Source of the DNA: Scylla paramamosain
Taxonomy: Eukaryota > Arthropoda > Malacostraca > Decapoda > Portunidae
Direction of reading: 5' to 3'
Length of the DNA: 64,000 nucleotides
NCBI RefSeq assembly: GCF_035594125.1
Contig: NC_087181.1
Span: forward strand, 5,843,427-5,907,426
Shown: in pieces, positions 13,424 to 26,021 of the stretch
Position numbering within the stretch: the stretch's first letter is position 1
Layout of the letters: the number at the start of each line of letters is the position of its first letter
Notes under the pieces: model-generated
What the model was told of the DNA's origin: nothing
The model's input: the letters and a program-made list of their open reading frames with translations, nothing else
Databases searched by the model: none
Translations under genes and position numbers: made by a program

Positions 13424-13487
13424 CCAAGAATGGTGGTGGTAACTGGTGAGCTGAGCTAAGGGAAGAAATTCAGCGCGTCTAAGAGTC

Positions 13488-13610
13488 ATGATCAGCACCA
13501 CCACCCGCATGTACAGCTACCTAGGCAGGTGGCTTGGGGTGGCTGGCTACATGATACAGTATGGATGCATTGCCCACTGTACTCTTGAGTTTGTGGGTGA
13601 CTTTGTTGTG
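13488..13610 (+). CDS. IMMP1L: IMMP1L-like mitochondrial inner-membrane peptidase subunit 1, N-terminal coding exon
   Basis: This exon encodes 41 residues from the first ATG after an in-frame TGA at 13452-13454; an ATG seven codons later (MYSYLG) is an alternative start. Residues 18-37 read [20 protein letters not shown], the hydrophobic segment that precedes the active site in animal IMMP1L (family S26 signal peptidases). The exon stops at GTG|GTAAGA, a consensus donor, in phase 0, and joins in frame to the exon at 49666. IMMP1L forms the IMP complex with IMMP2L and cleaves intermembrane-space sorting signals. A candidate 3' splice acceptor at 13423 suggests a further 5' UTR exon upstream. 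Identity is inferred from both exons together. Confidence 0.85.
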
Positions 13611-13637
13611 GTAAGAATTAAGTTGAAGTTCATAATG

Positions 13638-13662
13638 TTTTTTTTTTTTTTTTTTTTTTTTT
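13638..13662. repeat. Poly(T) tract
   Basis: 25 T bases close to the 5' end of the IMMP1L intron. Confidence 0.95.
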
Positions 13663-14054
13663 GTATTCTCAGGTGTATATTACTCATTTGAGTACCAGTG
13701 TGCCTTTTGCAAAATGCTACATCACTCTTAGAAGTACAGTCAAGTTGTTGCTAATGATGGGGTTTGGGTTTGCTATCAGCCTGCATTAAAGAAATTATAG
13801 AAAGTTACTATGATTCAGACCAGGCTTAGACAAGCCCTTCAAAATTTAAGGTAAAATATTTCCAGTCTACTTATTACACTTTTTTTTTTTTTTATGGATA
13901 TAACTGAAGGTAATAGATACATAGGAGTTTACAAAACCTCAAGAGAATAATGAACAAAAACCAGTACAGTACAGTAAAATTCATTAAAAAACCATGCTGA
14001 GCCATTGTTTACACACAACTGAAGAACGCTCATTGTTGATATCACTGTATGGTA

Positions 14055-14300
14055 GCGGCTGCAGCCAGTCCTTCTCACCAAACTTACATCACTGTGTAAG
14101 GTGTTGGCTGCAGTCTGTCCTTCTAACTAAACTCACATCACTGTGTATGATGGCAGTGGCAGCAACGCCTGCCCTTTCCTTCACCAAACTCTCATCACTG
14201 TGTATGACATTGGTTATAGCAATGGCTGCAATCAGCCCTTCTCCTCACCAAACTTGCATCACTTTGTATGACGGTGGTGGCTGCAGATTACCTTTTCTTT
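14055..14300. repeat. Degenerate minisatellite, about 4-5 units
   Basis: Units of roughly 46-66 bp begin near 14060, 14106, 14158, 14224 and 14279 with GGCTGCAG or a variant. They continue with a CTTCTCACCAAACT stretch and CATCACTGTGTATGA. Length and sequence vary between units. Confidence 0.8.
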
Positions 14301-14745
14301 TGTCATTAGTCTAGCATCATTGTGGGTGATAGTGACAGCACAGTTGCTTCTCCCAACATTAATGTTACCCTACTTCATGTCATGGACTTGGATCTCTCTG
14401 TGGCTTGTTGCGGCCCATCTTTGTGTTAGGCTTTAAAATCCCTGCATTGGGGTATAACTTGGAAATGAACTGACCCTTTGTTGGGCATGATTTGCATTAG
14501 AATACTACATGTTAGCAGCGATCTGATCATATGTTGTAAAAAAATTGCCATAATAAACCTGGAATGTTGTAAATGGGAACAAGCATTTCCTTCATCAGAA
14601 GGCTCTTGAGGCGATTTAGATTACATATGGCTAGTATTTTTTTATACAGGGTGTCCTGTGAATTAAGGTACTTGGGATATGATAGTTTGAAGTAATTTTA
14701 AGTAAAAAATACTTTGCACACATATGCTGTGCTTTGTTTTATTTT
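14301..14745. other. Intronic sequence without recognised feature
   Basis: No coding motif. An ACAGGGTGTCC string at about 14647 resembles the end of some DNA transposons, but no partner end was found. Confidence 0.4.
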
Positions 14746-16190
14746 ACGAGAAATTAATGTGCAAGTTTTTGCTTTAATTACCTGCTTATCTAAAGTTTTT
14801 GAATCTATCCTCAACAGGAAGATTCTTAAACATCTATCACTTCACAACCTTCTATCTGATCGCCAATATGGGTTCCGTCAAGGCCACTCTACTGGTGATC
14901 TTCTGGCTTTCCTTACTGAGTCTTGGTCATCCTCTTTTAGAGATTTTGGTGAAACTTTTGCTGTTGCCTTGGACATATCAAAAGCTTTTGATAGAGTCTG
15001 GCACAAAGCTTTGATTTCCAAACTACCCTCCTACGGTTTCTATCCTTCTCTCTAACTTCATCTCAAGTTTCCTTTCTGACCGTTCTATTGCTGCTGTGGT
15101 AGATGGTCACTGTTCTTCTCCTAAATCTATTAACAGTGGTGTTCCTCAGGGTTCTGTCCTGTCACCCACTCTCTTCTTATTATTCATTAATGATCTTCTA
15201 AACCAAACTTCTTGTCCTATCCACTCCTACGCTGATGATACCACCCTGCACTTTTCCACGTCTTTTCATAGACGTCCAACCCTTCAGGAGGTAAACATAT
15301 CACGCAGGGAAGCCACAGAATGCCTGACTTCTGATCTTTCTAAAATTTCTGATTGGGGCAGAGCAAACTTGGTATTGTTCAATGCCTCAAAAACTCAATT
15401 CCTCCATCTATCAACTCGACACAACCTTCCAGACAACTATCCCCTCTTCTTCAATGACACTCAACTGTCCCCCTCTTCTACACTGAACATCCTCGGTCTG
15501 TCCTTTACTTATAATCTGAACTGGAAACTTCACATCTCATCTCTAGCTAAAACAGCTTCTATGAAGTTAGGTGTTCTGAGACGTCTCCACCAGTTTTTCT
15601 CACCCCCCCCAGCTGCTAACTCTGTACAAGGGCCTTATCTGTCCATGTATGGAGTATGCTTCACATGTCTGGGGGGGTTCCACTCATACTGCTCTTCTAT
15701 ACAGGGTGGAATCAAAAGCTTTTCGTCTCATCAACTCCTCTCCTCTAACTGGCTGTCTTCAGCCTCTCTCTCTCACCGCCGCAATGTTGCATATCTAGCT
15801 GTCTTCTACCGCTATTTTCATGCTAACTGCTCTTTTGATATTGCTAACTGCATGCCTCCCCTCCTTCCGCGGCCTCGCTGCACAAGACTTTCTTCTTTCT
15901 CTCACCCCTATTCTGTCCACCTCTCTAATGCAAGAGTTAACCAGTATTCTCAATCATTCATCCCTTTCTCTGGTAAACTCTGGAACTCCCTGCCTGCTTC
16001 TGGATTTCCACCTTCCTATGACTTGAATTCCTTCAAGAGGGAGGTTTCAAGACACTTATCCACCAATTTTTGACCACTGCTTTGATCCTTTTATGGGACT
16101 GGCATTTCAGTGGGCATTTTTTTTTATTAGATTTTTGTTGCCCTTGGCCAGTATCCTTCCTACATAAAAAAAAAAAAAAAAAAGTTGTGT
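14746..16190 (+). mobile_element. LINE-A copy 3, 5'-truncated
   Basis: It starts within the reverse transcriptase (TCLSKVFESILNRKILKHL) and runs to a poly(A) tail at 16166-16183, after a CCCTTGGCCAGTATCCTTCC stretch. Reading frames 14714-15055 and 15096-16073 are offset by a small indel near 15056. The copy preserves QYGFRQGHSTGDLL, ALDISKAFDRVWHKAL, SGVPQGSVLSPTL and YADDTTL. Confidence 0.93.
15096..16073 (+). pseudogene. LINE-A ORF2, RT palm to C-terminus (325 codons open)
   Basis: The longest open LINE-A frame in the window. Residues near 15-35 read NSGVPQGSVLSPTLFLLFIN, and the catalytic box YADDTTL is at about 44-50. The remainder is the thumb and the C-terminal domain ending WNSLPASG, then KREVSRHLSTNF. 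The region near residues 190-225 departs from other copies, so a compensating pair of frameshifts is likely. Activity is unlikely because the 5' half of the element is missing. Confidence 0.85.
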
Positions 16191-16399
16191 TGTGAGATCC
16201 GCTTGCCTGGATGGGCCTCTGCCTATTTCCCTTCCTCCCTCCTCGGCTCACTATGTACTATCAGGAAAACTCTAACGTGGTACAAGCCTGAGTGATGAAA
16301 ACGCAAAACAGTATATACTTGTACATTCTGCATTGCACTAAAGTGTTAAGCATCTGGTAAAGGCAAAGGTTTCCCATGAGACACTCCCATCCTCTTTCC

Positions 16400-16681
<282 letters not shown>

Positions 16682-16689
16682 TAATGTTA

Positions 16690-17082
16690 TCAATAAGAAA
16701 CAAAAAAAAAAAAGAAAAAAAGTGAAGTAGATTATAGAGGAAAAATAAAAATCGAATAGCCAATGAGCATTAACAATTCATGTGAGAGGAGACCTGATGT
16801 TGAAGTGTTCCCTGATGATGGTCTGACTTATCTCCGATAACTGCCCAAGGAACGTTATATGTTACAAATTGCAGCTGGAAGAGACGTGGTGTGAGACTGA
16901 AAATTACCTATTCCTTCTCTCCCTACCATGTGACCTCATCCCTCCCTCTTCTTCCTCTCCTCCCTCCATCCTATCTCAGTATTTCCACAAATCGCCATTG
17001 TCTTTCTCCAGCCCCAACCCAGCCAGCCTCTCCTGTCTGTCTCTTATATGTGCACTCTCCCACACTGTCCCTTTGCTACTCC
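16690..17082. other. No gene recognised
   Basis: Short unique-looking stretch between microsatellites. The pyrimidine-rich end leads into the CCT tract. Confidence 0.45.
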
Positions 17083-17345
<263 letters not shown>

Positions 17346-17348
17346 GTA

Positions 17349-17496
17349 ATTATAATAATAATAATAATAATAATAACAATAATAATGATAATAATAACAA
17401 TTATTATTATAATAACAGTAATGATAATATAAATTATAGGAAGAAAAGGAAGAATTACAATAATAGTATTATAATAATAATGATAATAATAATAAC

Positions 17497-17574
<78 letters not shown>

Positions 17575-17590
17575 GTTATTATTATTATAC
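17349..17590. repeat. Imperfect (AAT)n/(ATT)n tract
   Basis: AAT-type repeats with interruptions, turning into ATT repeats at about 17536. The second half is therefore self-complementary. Confidence 0.95.
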
Positions 17591-17935
17591 TATAACAAAA
17601 TTTAACTTTTGTCTTGTCCTTGGCCCCAAACCATAAATTTCCATCTAAAAAAATAGAAAAAAGTTCTTTTGATCCTTAAACTTTGCTTTTGTGGTTAGAA
17701 CAATGAATTTACATTTTTGCCTCATTTCATTATAGTATGGGTTACTATTGGTTTTCAGGTAAGGTAAAGATCTTTGCAAAATCTCAGTTGCATATCTAAT
17801 TGCTTTTGAAATGTTGCAAATAAGTTAAAAGAATGAAAGAAAGAATATAGTATTCTAAAGATTTTTAATTTTAATAAGATCATTCTTGAACTGACCAGAT
17901 CTAGCAAGAAATTTCTCATATTTAGGAGAATTTGC

Positions 17936-18215
17936 TTACATTTCAGAAATCTTGTTTCTTCCAGAATGTTCTATCAGACACTTTTAGAAGTTTCTAGAAC
18001 ATTTTAGAACATTCTATTCAATGTAAACATTTCCAAAATATTATAGAACTTTCTAGAATACAGTAGAAATATGTAGAAGTATCAAGAATTTTCTAGAATC
18101 TACGAAAATTTTCTAGAATTATTCAGAATATTCTAAAGTAGGTTCAAGAATATTCTAGAAAGATTGAGAACATTCTGGAACACATTATAGAAAGACTAAG
18201 AATATTCTAGAGTAC
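17936..18215. promoter_or_regulatory. Array of heat-shock-element-like inverted GAA/TTC pentamers
   Basis: Within 280 bp there are more than ten strings of the type TTCTAGAA, AGAATATTCTAGA, TTCTGGAA or GAATGTTCT. These are alternating nGAAn and nTTCn blocks, the binding pattern of heat shock factor. The array ends 10 bp before a TATA box and about 85 bp before the ATG of a relic gene. It could also be a diverged satellite of an AGAATATTCT palindrome, and function is not shown. Confidence 0.55.
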
Positions 18216-18225
18216 TGCTTGACAA

Positions 18226-18233
18226 TATAAAAG
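18226..18233 (+). promoter_or_regulatory. TATA box
   Basis: TATAAAAG, 68 bp before the ATG at 18301 and just after the heat-shock-element-like array. Its spacing is that of a core promoter for the relic gene. Confidence 0.55.
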
Positions 18234-18300
18234 TAGGGGCTTGCAAACCACCAATCAGTTCTGCTTTGGCTGCCTGAGATGACACATCACAAGAGGTGAA

Positions 18301-19076
18301 ATGGCATCAAGAGGCTACAGTCATTTTCCAGATGCATTCTGTTACATATGTGGTCAATTCATCAAGACAAGAGCAAAGAAGTTCTCAGTGACAGCATCTG
18401 GAAAAATATGTGAAAGAAAAAGCACTGATCTCCAAGGACTGACCATACAGTAGGAGCACACAATATCAAACATGAGTCATTGGTGAATCCTCAAAAGGTT
18501 TTGTCTCCTCCACTACACATCAAACTGGGTCTCTTGAAACAGTTTGTTACAGCTCTTGACAAGGAGTCTACTTTCTTCAGATATCTTCAAGACTTCTTTC
18601 TTAAGCTTTCAGAGGCAAAAGTGAAAGCTGGTATTTCTTCATTGGACCACAAGTAAGGAAAATTTGGGAGTGCTCAGAATTTCTACAGAAGCTCACAGAA
18701 AAGGAGAAAAAAACTTGTGATTTTTTCATGGCTGTAGCACAGGGCTTTCTTGGCAACAAGGCTGATAACTATATGGAACTAGTTGAAGCTTTAGTGAAAA
18801 GCTGTGGTGAGATGGGCTGTTGAATGCCCTTGAAGGTCCATATCCTAGATGCTCACCATGACAACTTTAGGGAGAATATGGCAGCATATTCATAGGAATA
18901 AGGAGAACACTTCCACCAATATATAATGAACTTTGGACAGAGATATCAGTTTTCTTCAATGAAAACATGATGGGAGACTGCATTTGGGGTCATATGTGAA
19001 GGTGATTTGTTGTATTCATACAAATCAAGAAAAACTTTATTTTTAATCCTAGAAATTAGTTTCAGAAATTTTTGAA
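18301..19076 (+). pseudogene. Relic of a multicopy uncharacterised arthropod zinc-finger-like protein
   Basis: From the ATG, the frame reads MASRGYSHFPDAFCYICGQF, then KTRAKKFSV. After stops and shifts it gives HIKLGLLKQFVTALDKEST, FFRYLQDFF, MAVAQGFLGNKADNYMELVE, VHILDAHHDNFRENMAA, GEHFHQYIMNFGQRYQ and finally WETAFGVICEGD. This order matches, from memory, a family repeated many times in spider, aphid and crustacean genomes with an N-terminal CxxC pair and a GxxFHxD/Y block. The second Cys-rich block expected between the N-terminus and KLGL is missing or too degraded to read. At least five stops or shifts make it non-functional. No function is known to me. Confidence 0.65.
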
Positions 19077-19470
19077 ATAAATTTTTGTGTCATTTGATTT
19101 TTTTCTGTCTGTTGGGGTGTGAAGAGTAGCAGAGACACCAGAATCTTGGTTGTGTTTATTTGTGGAGTGAGGGAGTACAAGGCACGCCTTGACAGAGAGC
19201 GAGGTCCAGACTGACCCCTGGTTCCCATGGCGCCTGCATATATATAGACCAACATATCGTACCGTGCTTGGGTAAATACAAACTCCCACACTGTCCAAAA
19301 ATGGTGAAAATGGTAAAATTCAACTATTTTAGAGCAAAAAAAATCATTCAAAAAGCCACAAAAGCAAAGTTTGACAGAAATGATGGACATTTTCTATTTG
19401 TTTTGCAATGAAAACTTGGAAAATTACATTTTTTGTGAAGGACAAAAATTGTGTTATCTAGTGTTATCAG
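19077..19470. other. No gene recognised
   Basis: Frames on the minus strand (19049-19390) have no family motif. It lies between the relic gene and ATT repeats. Confidence 0.45.
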
Positions 19471-19478
19471 TATTAGTA

Positions 19479-19537
<59 letters not shown>

Positions 19538-19568
19538 TTATTTATTTTTTATTATTATCATTACTAAC

Positions 19569-19638
<70 letters not shown>

Positions 19639-19639
19639 G

Positions 19640-19671
<32 letters not shown>
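19471..19671. repeat. (ATT)n with terminal (GTA)n
   Basis: Two ATT blocks (about 19480-19536 and 19570-19638) with a short interruption, then about 33 bp of TAG/GTA repeats. Confidence 0.96.
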
Positions 19672-19672
<1 letters not shown>

Positions 19673-19860
19673 ATGTTATTGCGATTGCAACCCCATAGAA
19701 AATCTATGGGGGCACATAGTAAATTCATGATACAGGGATCACGAAAGACCCCTCAGCAGTTGATGGGACACAGAGAGAGTGGGAAAGGCTGCAAGGAAAG
19801 CCCTAAGTCATAAGAAAAATAGTGGCTATTGAAAAGCAAGAAGGCTGGACACACTACTAG

Positions 19861-20187
<327 letters not shown>

Positions 20188-20279
20188 ACATAGAAAAACA
20201 GGCCACAACAAACCTTGTGGTCCTCACGAGGTGACCTGACCTAAGACTACTAAGGTGAGAGAGAGATAAGGTGGGGAGG

Positions 20280-20711
20280 GGGAGGAACTGGGGGCCTGCA
20301 TGCAGGAAAGTCTCCGCACACTCTGTGTATGTGTGAGCCAGTCTCGCCTCGTGATTGGTATGAAAAGTATCTTCTTGTGAATGGCCGCCACCTTCTCATC
20401 AGCTAACTTAAAGTAACCTAATTTAACCTTACTAATCAAACTTTACCTAACTTAACCAAATCTAACCAAACCTAACCTGACTAAGCTAAACCTAACTTTT
20501 AGCCAAAATAATGTTTTATAATAAATAAGAGACCATATCCAGTAATTTGGTACAAAATAGTTAGGTTACTGGGTAGTAAGATTAAGGTTAATGTTAGGTT
20601 TGATTAGATTAGTTAGGTTAGCTGATGAGAAGGTGGCAGCCAATCACATGGCGAGACTGCTCACACATGTGCAGTGTGCAGAGACTTTCTTGCATGCAGC
20701 CCCTCCCGGAC
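20280..20711. mobile_element. Inverted-repeat (fold-back) element with CCTAA-like centre
   Basis: The left arm (about 20290-20480) and right arm (about 20560-20711) match in inverted orientation. Both contain GCATGCA, AAAGTCTC, GCACAC, a TGTGTGAGC string, GTGATTGG and CCACCTTCTCATCAGCTAAC. The left arm carries an extra 25-30 bp near 20360. The inner parts are degenerate CTAACCTAAC/GTTAGGTTA. No transposase is inside, so it would be non-autonomous. Confidence 0.6.
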
Positions 20712-20787
20712 AGACGAACAAGAGTCTACCAACATACTCAGTGACAGGCGGAGGCTTCCTACCAAGTGACCAGCAAGACGTGTGTGA

Positions 20788-23700
20788 TTTTTTTTTTTTT
20801 TTTTTATATAGGAGGGACACTGATCAAGGGCAACAAAAATCCAATAAAAAACAAAATGCCCACTGAGATGCCAGTCCCATAAAAGGGTCCCAAGCGGTAG
20901 TCAAAAATTGAAGGATAAGTGTCTTAAAACTTCCCTCTTTAAGGAATTCAAGTCATAGGAAGGTGGAAGTATAGAAGCAGGCAGGGAGTTCCAGAGTTTA
21001 CCAGAGAAAGGGACAAATGATTGAGAATACTGGTTAACTCTTGCATTAGAGAGGTGGACAGAATAGGGGTGAGAGAAAGAAGAAAGTCTAGTGCAGCAAG
21101 GCTGCAGGAGGAGGGGAGGCATGCAGTTAGCAAGATCAGAAGACCAGTTAGCATGAAAATAGCAGTAGAAGACAGCTAGAGATGCAACATTGCGGCAATA
21201 AGAGAGAGGCTGAAGACAGTTAGTTAGAGGAGAAGAGTTGATGAGACGAAAAGCTTTTGATTCCACCCTGTCTAGAAGAGTGGTATGAGTGGAATCCCCC
21301 CAGACATGCGAAGCATACTCCATACATGGACAGATAAGGTCCTTGTACAGAGTTAGCAGCTGGGGGGTGAGAAAAACTGGCAGAGACGTCTCAGATTGCC
21401 TAACTTCATAGAAGCTATTTTAGCTAGAGATGAGATGTGAAGTTTCCAGTTCAGATTATAAGTAAAGGACAGACCGAGGATGTTCAGTGTAGAAGAGGGG
21501 GACAGTTGAGTGTCACTGAAGAAGAGGGGATAGTTGTCTGGAAGGTTGTGTCGAGTTGATATATGGAGGAATTGAGTTTTTGAGGCATTGAGCAATACCA
21601 AGTTTGCTCTGCCCCAATCAGAAATTTTAGAAAGATCAGAAGTCAGGCATTCTGTGGCTTCCCTGTGTGAAATATTTATTTCCTGTAGGGTTGAATGTTT
21701 ATGAAAAGGCGTGGAAGAGTGCAGGGTGGTATCATCAGCATAGGAGTGGATAGGACAAGAAGTTTGGTTTAGAAGATCATTAATGAATAATAAGAAGAGA
21801 GTGGGTGACAGGACAGAACCCTGAGGAACACCACTGTTAATAGATTTAGGAGAAGAACAGTGACCGTCTAGCACAGCAGCAATAGAACAGTCAGAAAAGA
21901 AACTTGAGATGAAGTTACAGAGAGAAGGATAGAAGCCATAGGAGGGTAGTTTGGAAATCAAAGCTTTGTGCCAGACTCTATCAAAAGTTTTTGATATGTC
22001 CAAGGCAACAGCAAAAGTTTCACGAAAATCTCTAAAAGAAGATGACCAAGACTCAGTAAGGAGAGCCAGAAGATCACCAGTGGAGCGGCCTTGACAGAAC
22101 CCATATTGGCGATCAGATAGAAGATTGTGAAGTGATTGATGTTTAAGAATCTTCCTGTTGAAGATAGATTAAAAAATTTTAGATAGGCAGGAAATTAAAG
22201 CAATAGGACGGTAGTTTGAGGGATTAGAATGGTCACCCTTTTTAGGGACAGGTTGAATGTACGCAGACTTCCAGCAAGAAGGAAAGGTAGATGTTGACAG
22301 ACAGAGCTGAAAGAGTTTGACTAGGCAAGGTGCAAACATGGAGGCACAGTTTTGGAGAACAAAAGGAGGGACCCCATCAGGTCCATAAGCCTTCTGAGGG
22401 TTTAGGCCAGCGAGGGCATGGAAAACATCATTGCGAAGAATTTTAATAGGTAGGATGAAGAAGTCAGAGGGTGGAGAAGAGGGAGGAACAAGCCCAGAAT
22501 CATCCAAGGTAAAGTTTTTAGCAAAGGTCTGAGCAAAGAGTTCAGCTTTAGAAATAGATGTGATAGCAGTGGTGCCATCTGGTTGAAATAAAGGAGGGAA
22601 AGTAGAAGCAACAAAGTTATTGGAGATATTTTTGGTTATATGCCAGAAGTCACGAGGGAAGTTAGATCTTGAAAGATTTTGACACTTTCTGTTAATGAAG
22701 GAGTTTTCGGCTAGTTGGAGAACAGACTTGGCATGGTTCCGGGCAGAAATATAAAATGCATGAGATTCTAGTGATGGAAGGCTTAAGTACCTTTTGTGGG
22801 CCACCTCTCTATCATGTATAGCATAAGAACAAGCTGTGTTAAACCAAGGTTTGGAAGGTTTAGGTCAAGAAAAAGAGTGAGGAATGTATGCCTTCATGCC
22901 AGACACTATTACATCTGTTATGTGCTCAGCACACAAAGACAGGTCTCTGACACGGAAACAGTAGTCATTCCAAGGAAAATCAGCAAAATACCTCCTCAGA
23001 TCCCCCAACTAGCAGAGGCAAAATGCCAGAGGCACCTTCACTTAGGGGGATCCTGAAGAGGGATTGGAGTGATAGGACAAGATACAGATATAAGATTCTG
23101 ATTGGAGGAGCCCAACGGAGAAGAGAGGGTGACAGTATAAGCAGAAGGATTAGAGGTCAGGAAAAGGTCAATAATGTTGGGCATATCTCCAAGACAGTCA
23201 GGAATACGAGTAGGGTGTTGCACCAATTGCTCTAGGTCGTGGAGGATAGCAAAATTGAAGGCTAGTTCACCAGGAAGGTCAGTGAAAGGAGATGAAAGCC
23301 AAAGTTGGTGGTGAACATTGAAGTCTCCAAGAATGTAGATCTCTGGAAAAGGGAAGAGGGTCAGAATGTGCTCCACTTTGGGAATTAAGTAGTCAAAGAA
23401 TTTCTTTTAGTCAGAGGAGTTAGGTGAGAGGTATACAGCACAGATAAATTTAGTTTGAGACTGACTCTGTAGGTGTAGCCAGATGGTGGAAAACTCAGAA
23501 GATTCAAGAGCAGGGGCATGAGAGCAGGTTAAGTCATTGCGCACATAAACGCAACATTGGGCTTTTGGATTGAAAATGAGGATAGAGAAAAAGGGGCTAC
23601 TGTCAGTTGCCTCAGATACCTGAGTTTCAGTCAGGAAAAGAAGATGAGGTTTAGAAGAGGAGAGGTGGTGTTCTATAGATTGAAAATTAGATCTTAGACT

Positions 23701-23987
23701 GCAAATGTTTTAGAAGTTAATGAAGAAAAAGTTGAGGGGGTGTCAAGACACTTAGGGTCATCAACAGAAGGGCAGTCCGACCTGGGGACATTTATGGTCC
23801 CCTCCCCAGATGAGAACTCTGAGACTGGTGTAGGAGTCACCATGATAATTTTAAAATTTTGAGTGAAGGGTGTGTGTTATTAGGTGCTTGTAGTTTTGTG
23901 TGGAGGAAGAGAGTTGTCTTTAGAGGGCAGGCTGTGACTGTCCCCTTGTGTTGTGAGACACAAAGGGAAACGTTCAGTGAGGTCACA
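20788..23987 (-). mobile_element. LINE-A copy 4, long copy with EN and RT
   Basis: The poly(T) start at 20788-20806 is the copy's 3' tail, and the body extends to about 23987 on the minus strand. ORF2 is in pieces: endonuclease (23376-23038, with [10 protein letters not shown]), RT fingers (22804-22169), palm (22003-21353, SGVPQGSVLSPT and YADDTTL) and C-terminus (21323-20901). Sequence between 23700 and 23987 is shared with LINE-A copy 7 and probably belongs to the 5' part of the element. Confidence 0.92.
22169..22804 (-). pseudogene. LINE-A ORF2, RT N-terminal region
   Basis: 212 codons with AYGPDGVPPFVLQNCASMF (RT fingers), the FPSCWKSAYIQPVPKKGD motif and NYRPIALISCLSKIF. It continues in another frame at 22003. 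It would provide the first RT blocks of the LINE-A polyprotein. Confidence 0.85.
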
Positions 23988-24188
<201 letters not shown>

Positions 24189-25405
24189 TCATTGTTATCA
24201 TTACTATTCCTTATCTTCACCTGATTCAAGGGATTTCTTATAAAGAGAAACTAACGGTTCACTAATAGCCTCTTTGCATTCCTTAAGTACTCTGGGATAT
24301 ATTTCATCTGGTCCTGGTGTCTTGAACTTTTTCAGCCTATCAATCTCTTGTTCCACTATCTCCTTAGTTATGGTAATATCTGTCAGCTCAATCTCTTCTG
24401 CTTTAAACATCCGCTCACTATTTGGCATTTCCTGCATGTTTTCCTGGGTGAAGACTTAAAAAAAAAACTCATTCAGAATTTTACTAATCTCCTCCCCAGA
24501 ACCAACCAGGTCTCCATTTGCTGCCTTTAATGGACCAGTTGCTTCCCTATTCTTCCTCCTATATACCTTGGGGTCCATCTTCATCTGGCTGGCTACCTTT
24601 AATTCATAATTGTTTTTAGCTTTCCTTGTTAACATCCTGACTGTTCTAACTAATTCATTATATTGTAGCCTTAAAACCTGTTCCCCTGCCTTTTATCTCT
24701 TATATATACTTATCTTCCATCATATGTAGTGTTTCAACCTACCAGTCATCCATTTAGGATCATTCTTCTATGATCTTATTGCTCAATAAGGGATGTTTTC
24801 TAACTGTCCTGTATGTAATTTATCAACAAAATGTTTATACAACTCATCTACATTTACTTCCCCTAATCTTCCCATCTCAGCCCCATCCATCCTCTTCACT
24901 CCATCTTCTTCTTGCCTTGACGTCACCTCACCCATCTCAGCATGACCTGACTCTCCAACTTACTCACACATATCTCCCCCTCTCTCACTCCTCCAGCCCT
25001 TTCGGACACCTCCTCTCCTCCTGCTCTTTACCCTCACACATCACCTCACCTCCCTCATCCTGCCTTATCTTTCTTAACTCCATCCTGAACCTTACCTCCA
25101 CCCTGCATCCATTGCCAGTCAACTCCTTGGAGGTACCTTTTAAATACCTCAAAATCTGCTCCTAAAGTCAGGTATTTTATGAGTGTTTTTGTTTCTAAAA
25201 GTTTCCTCCTATTTTAATTTGTACCTTATTTCACAATGGTCACTGTTACCTAACTGTCTCCAACCTCTACCTGCATGACTGCTTCTTACCTGTTAGTTAG
25301 AATTAAATCTAGAATATTATTCCCCCTTGTGGGTTCTAAGATTACCTGCTTTAAAAAAATTACCTTAAGAAATTCTTCTGCTTCACTGTTACCTACCATC
25401 AGGCT

Positions 25406-26021
25406 CTAGTTGATATTCCTTAAATTAAAATCTCCTACCACACATACCTGACTGTACCTGCCTGCTCTATTTAATTCCTGCCATAGTGAAGTGTTAATTT
25501 CCTTTGTACTGTGCAGTGGCCTGTACACTAATCCCAGTACTAGTACTACTGACTGTGATCCTTCCATGATATCTACCCATATCGACTCTGTCTTGCTATC
25601 TGTTTTAATTCTACTGTTAATACAACATTGTAATGTGTCCCTAACTTGCATTGCAATGCCTTCTCCTCTCCTGTTATCTGTCTTTATAGAGTGGTGTATA
25701 ACCATCAATCTTAACCTCTGGATTAAATACTTTTCCTGATATATCTAACCAAGTTTCTGTTAAAGCAATGATATCAATGTTCTCTACACACGCCATTCCT
25801 CTAAGCAAGCCCATTTTATTCAAAATACTTCTACAATTTGTGCAATAAACACTTAAGCTATTCCTAACCTTCTCTGAGCTAGTTACCTTTCTAGATTTAA
25901 CTAATTTTTCCTTTATTTCATCCTCACAACCCCTTCCATCCTCCTGACCAATGAAAAAGAGTGCTGGAGTGCAGTCACCTTCCATTTGAATGCTCTGGCC
26001 AAAATCCAAACACCCTGGCAT
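25406..26021 (-). pseudogene. LINE-B ORF2 endonuclease domain
   Basis: Two frames. The upstream one (26021-25674) has VYCTNCRSILNKMGLL and IDIIALTETWLD, the N-terminal strand and the catalytic Glu of APE-type endonucleases. The downstream one (25708-25406) has VLVLGLVYRPL and VCVVGDFNLRNIN, the GDFN box. This domain nicks target DNA to prime reverse transcription. Confidence 0.85.

Noticed and set aside
13431..13460. Short upstream ORF (ATGGTGGTGGTAACTGG) before the IMMP1L start
   Set aside because: It may be a real uORF, but the transcript start is unknown, so there is no basis to call it.
20390..20640. Interstitial telomeric (TTAGG)n array
   Set aside because: The CCTAA-like strings are irregular, not in tandem phase, and occur on both strands as arms of an inverted repeat.
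24770..25165. 131-codon plus-strand ORF rich in Leu, Pro and Ser
   Set aside because: It is antisense to LINE-B sequence, low in complexity and without motif.
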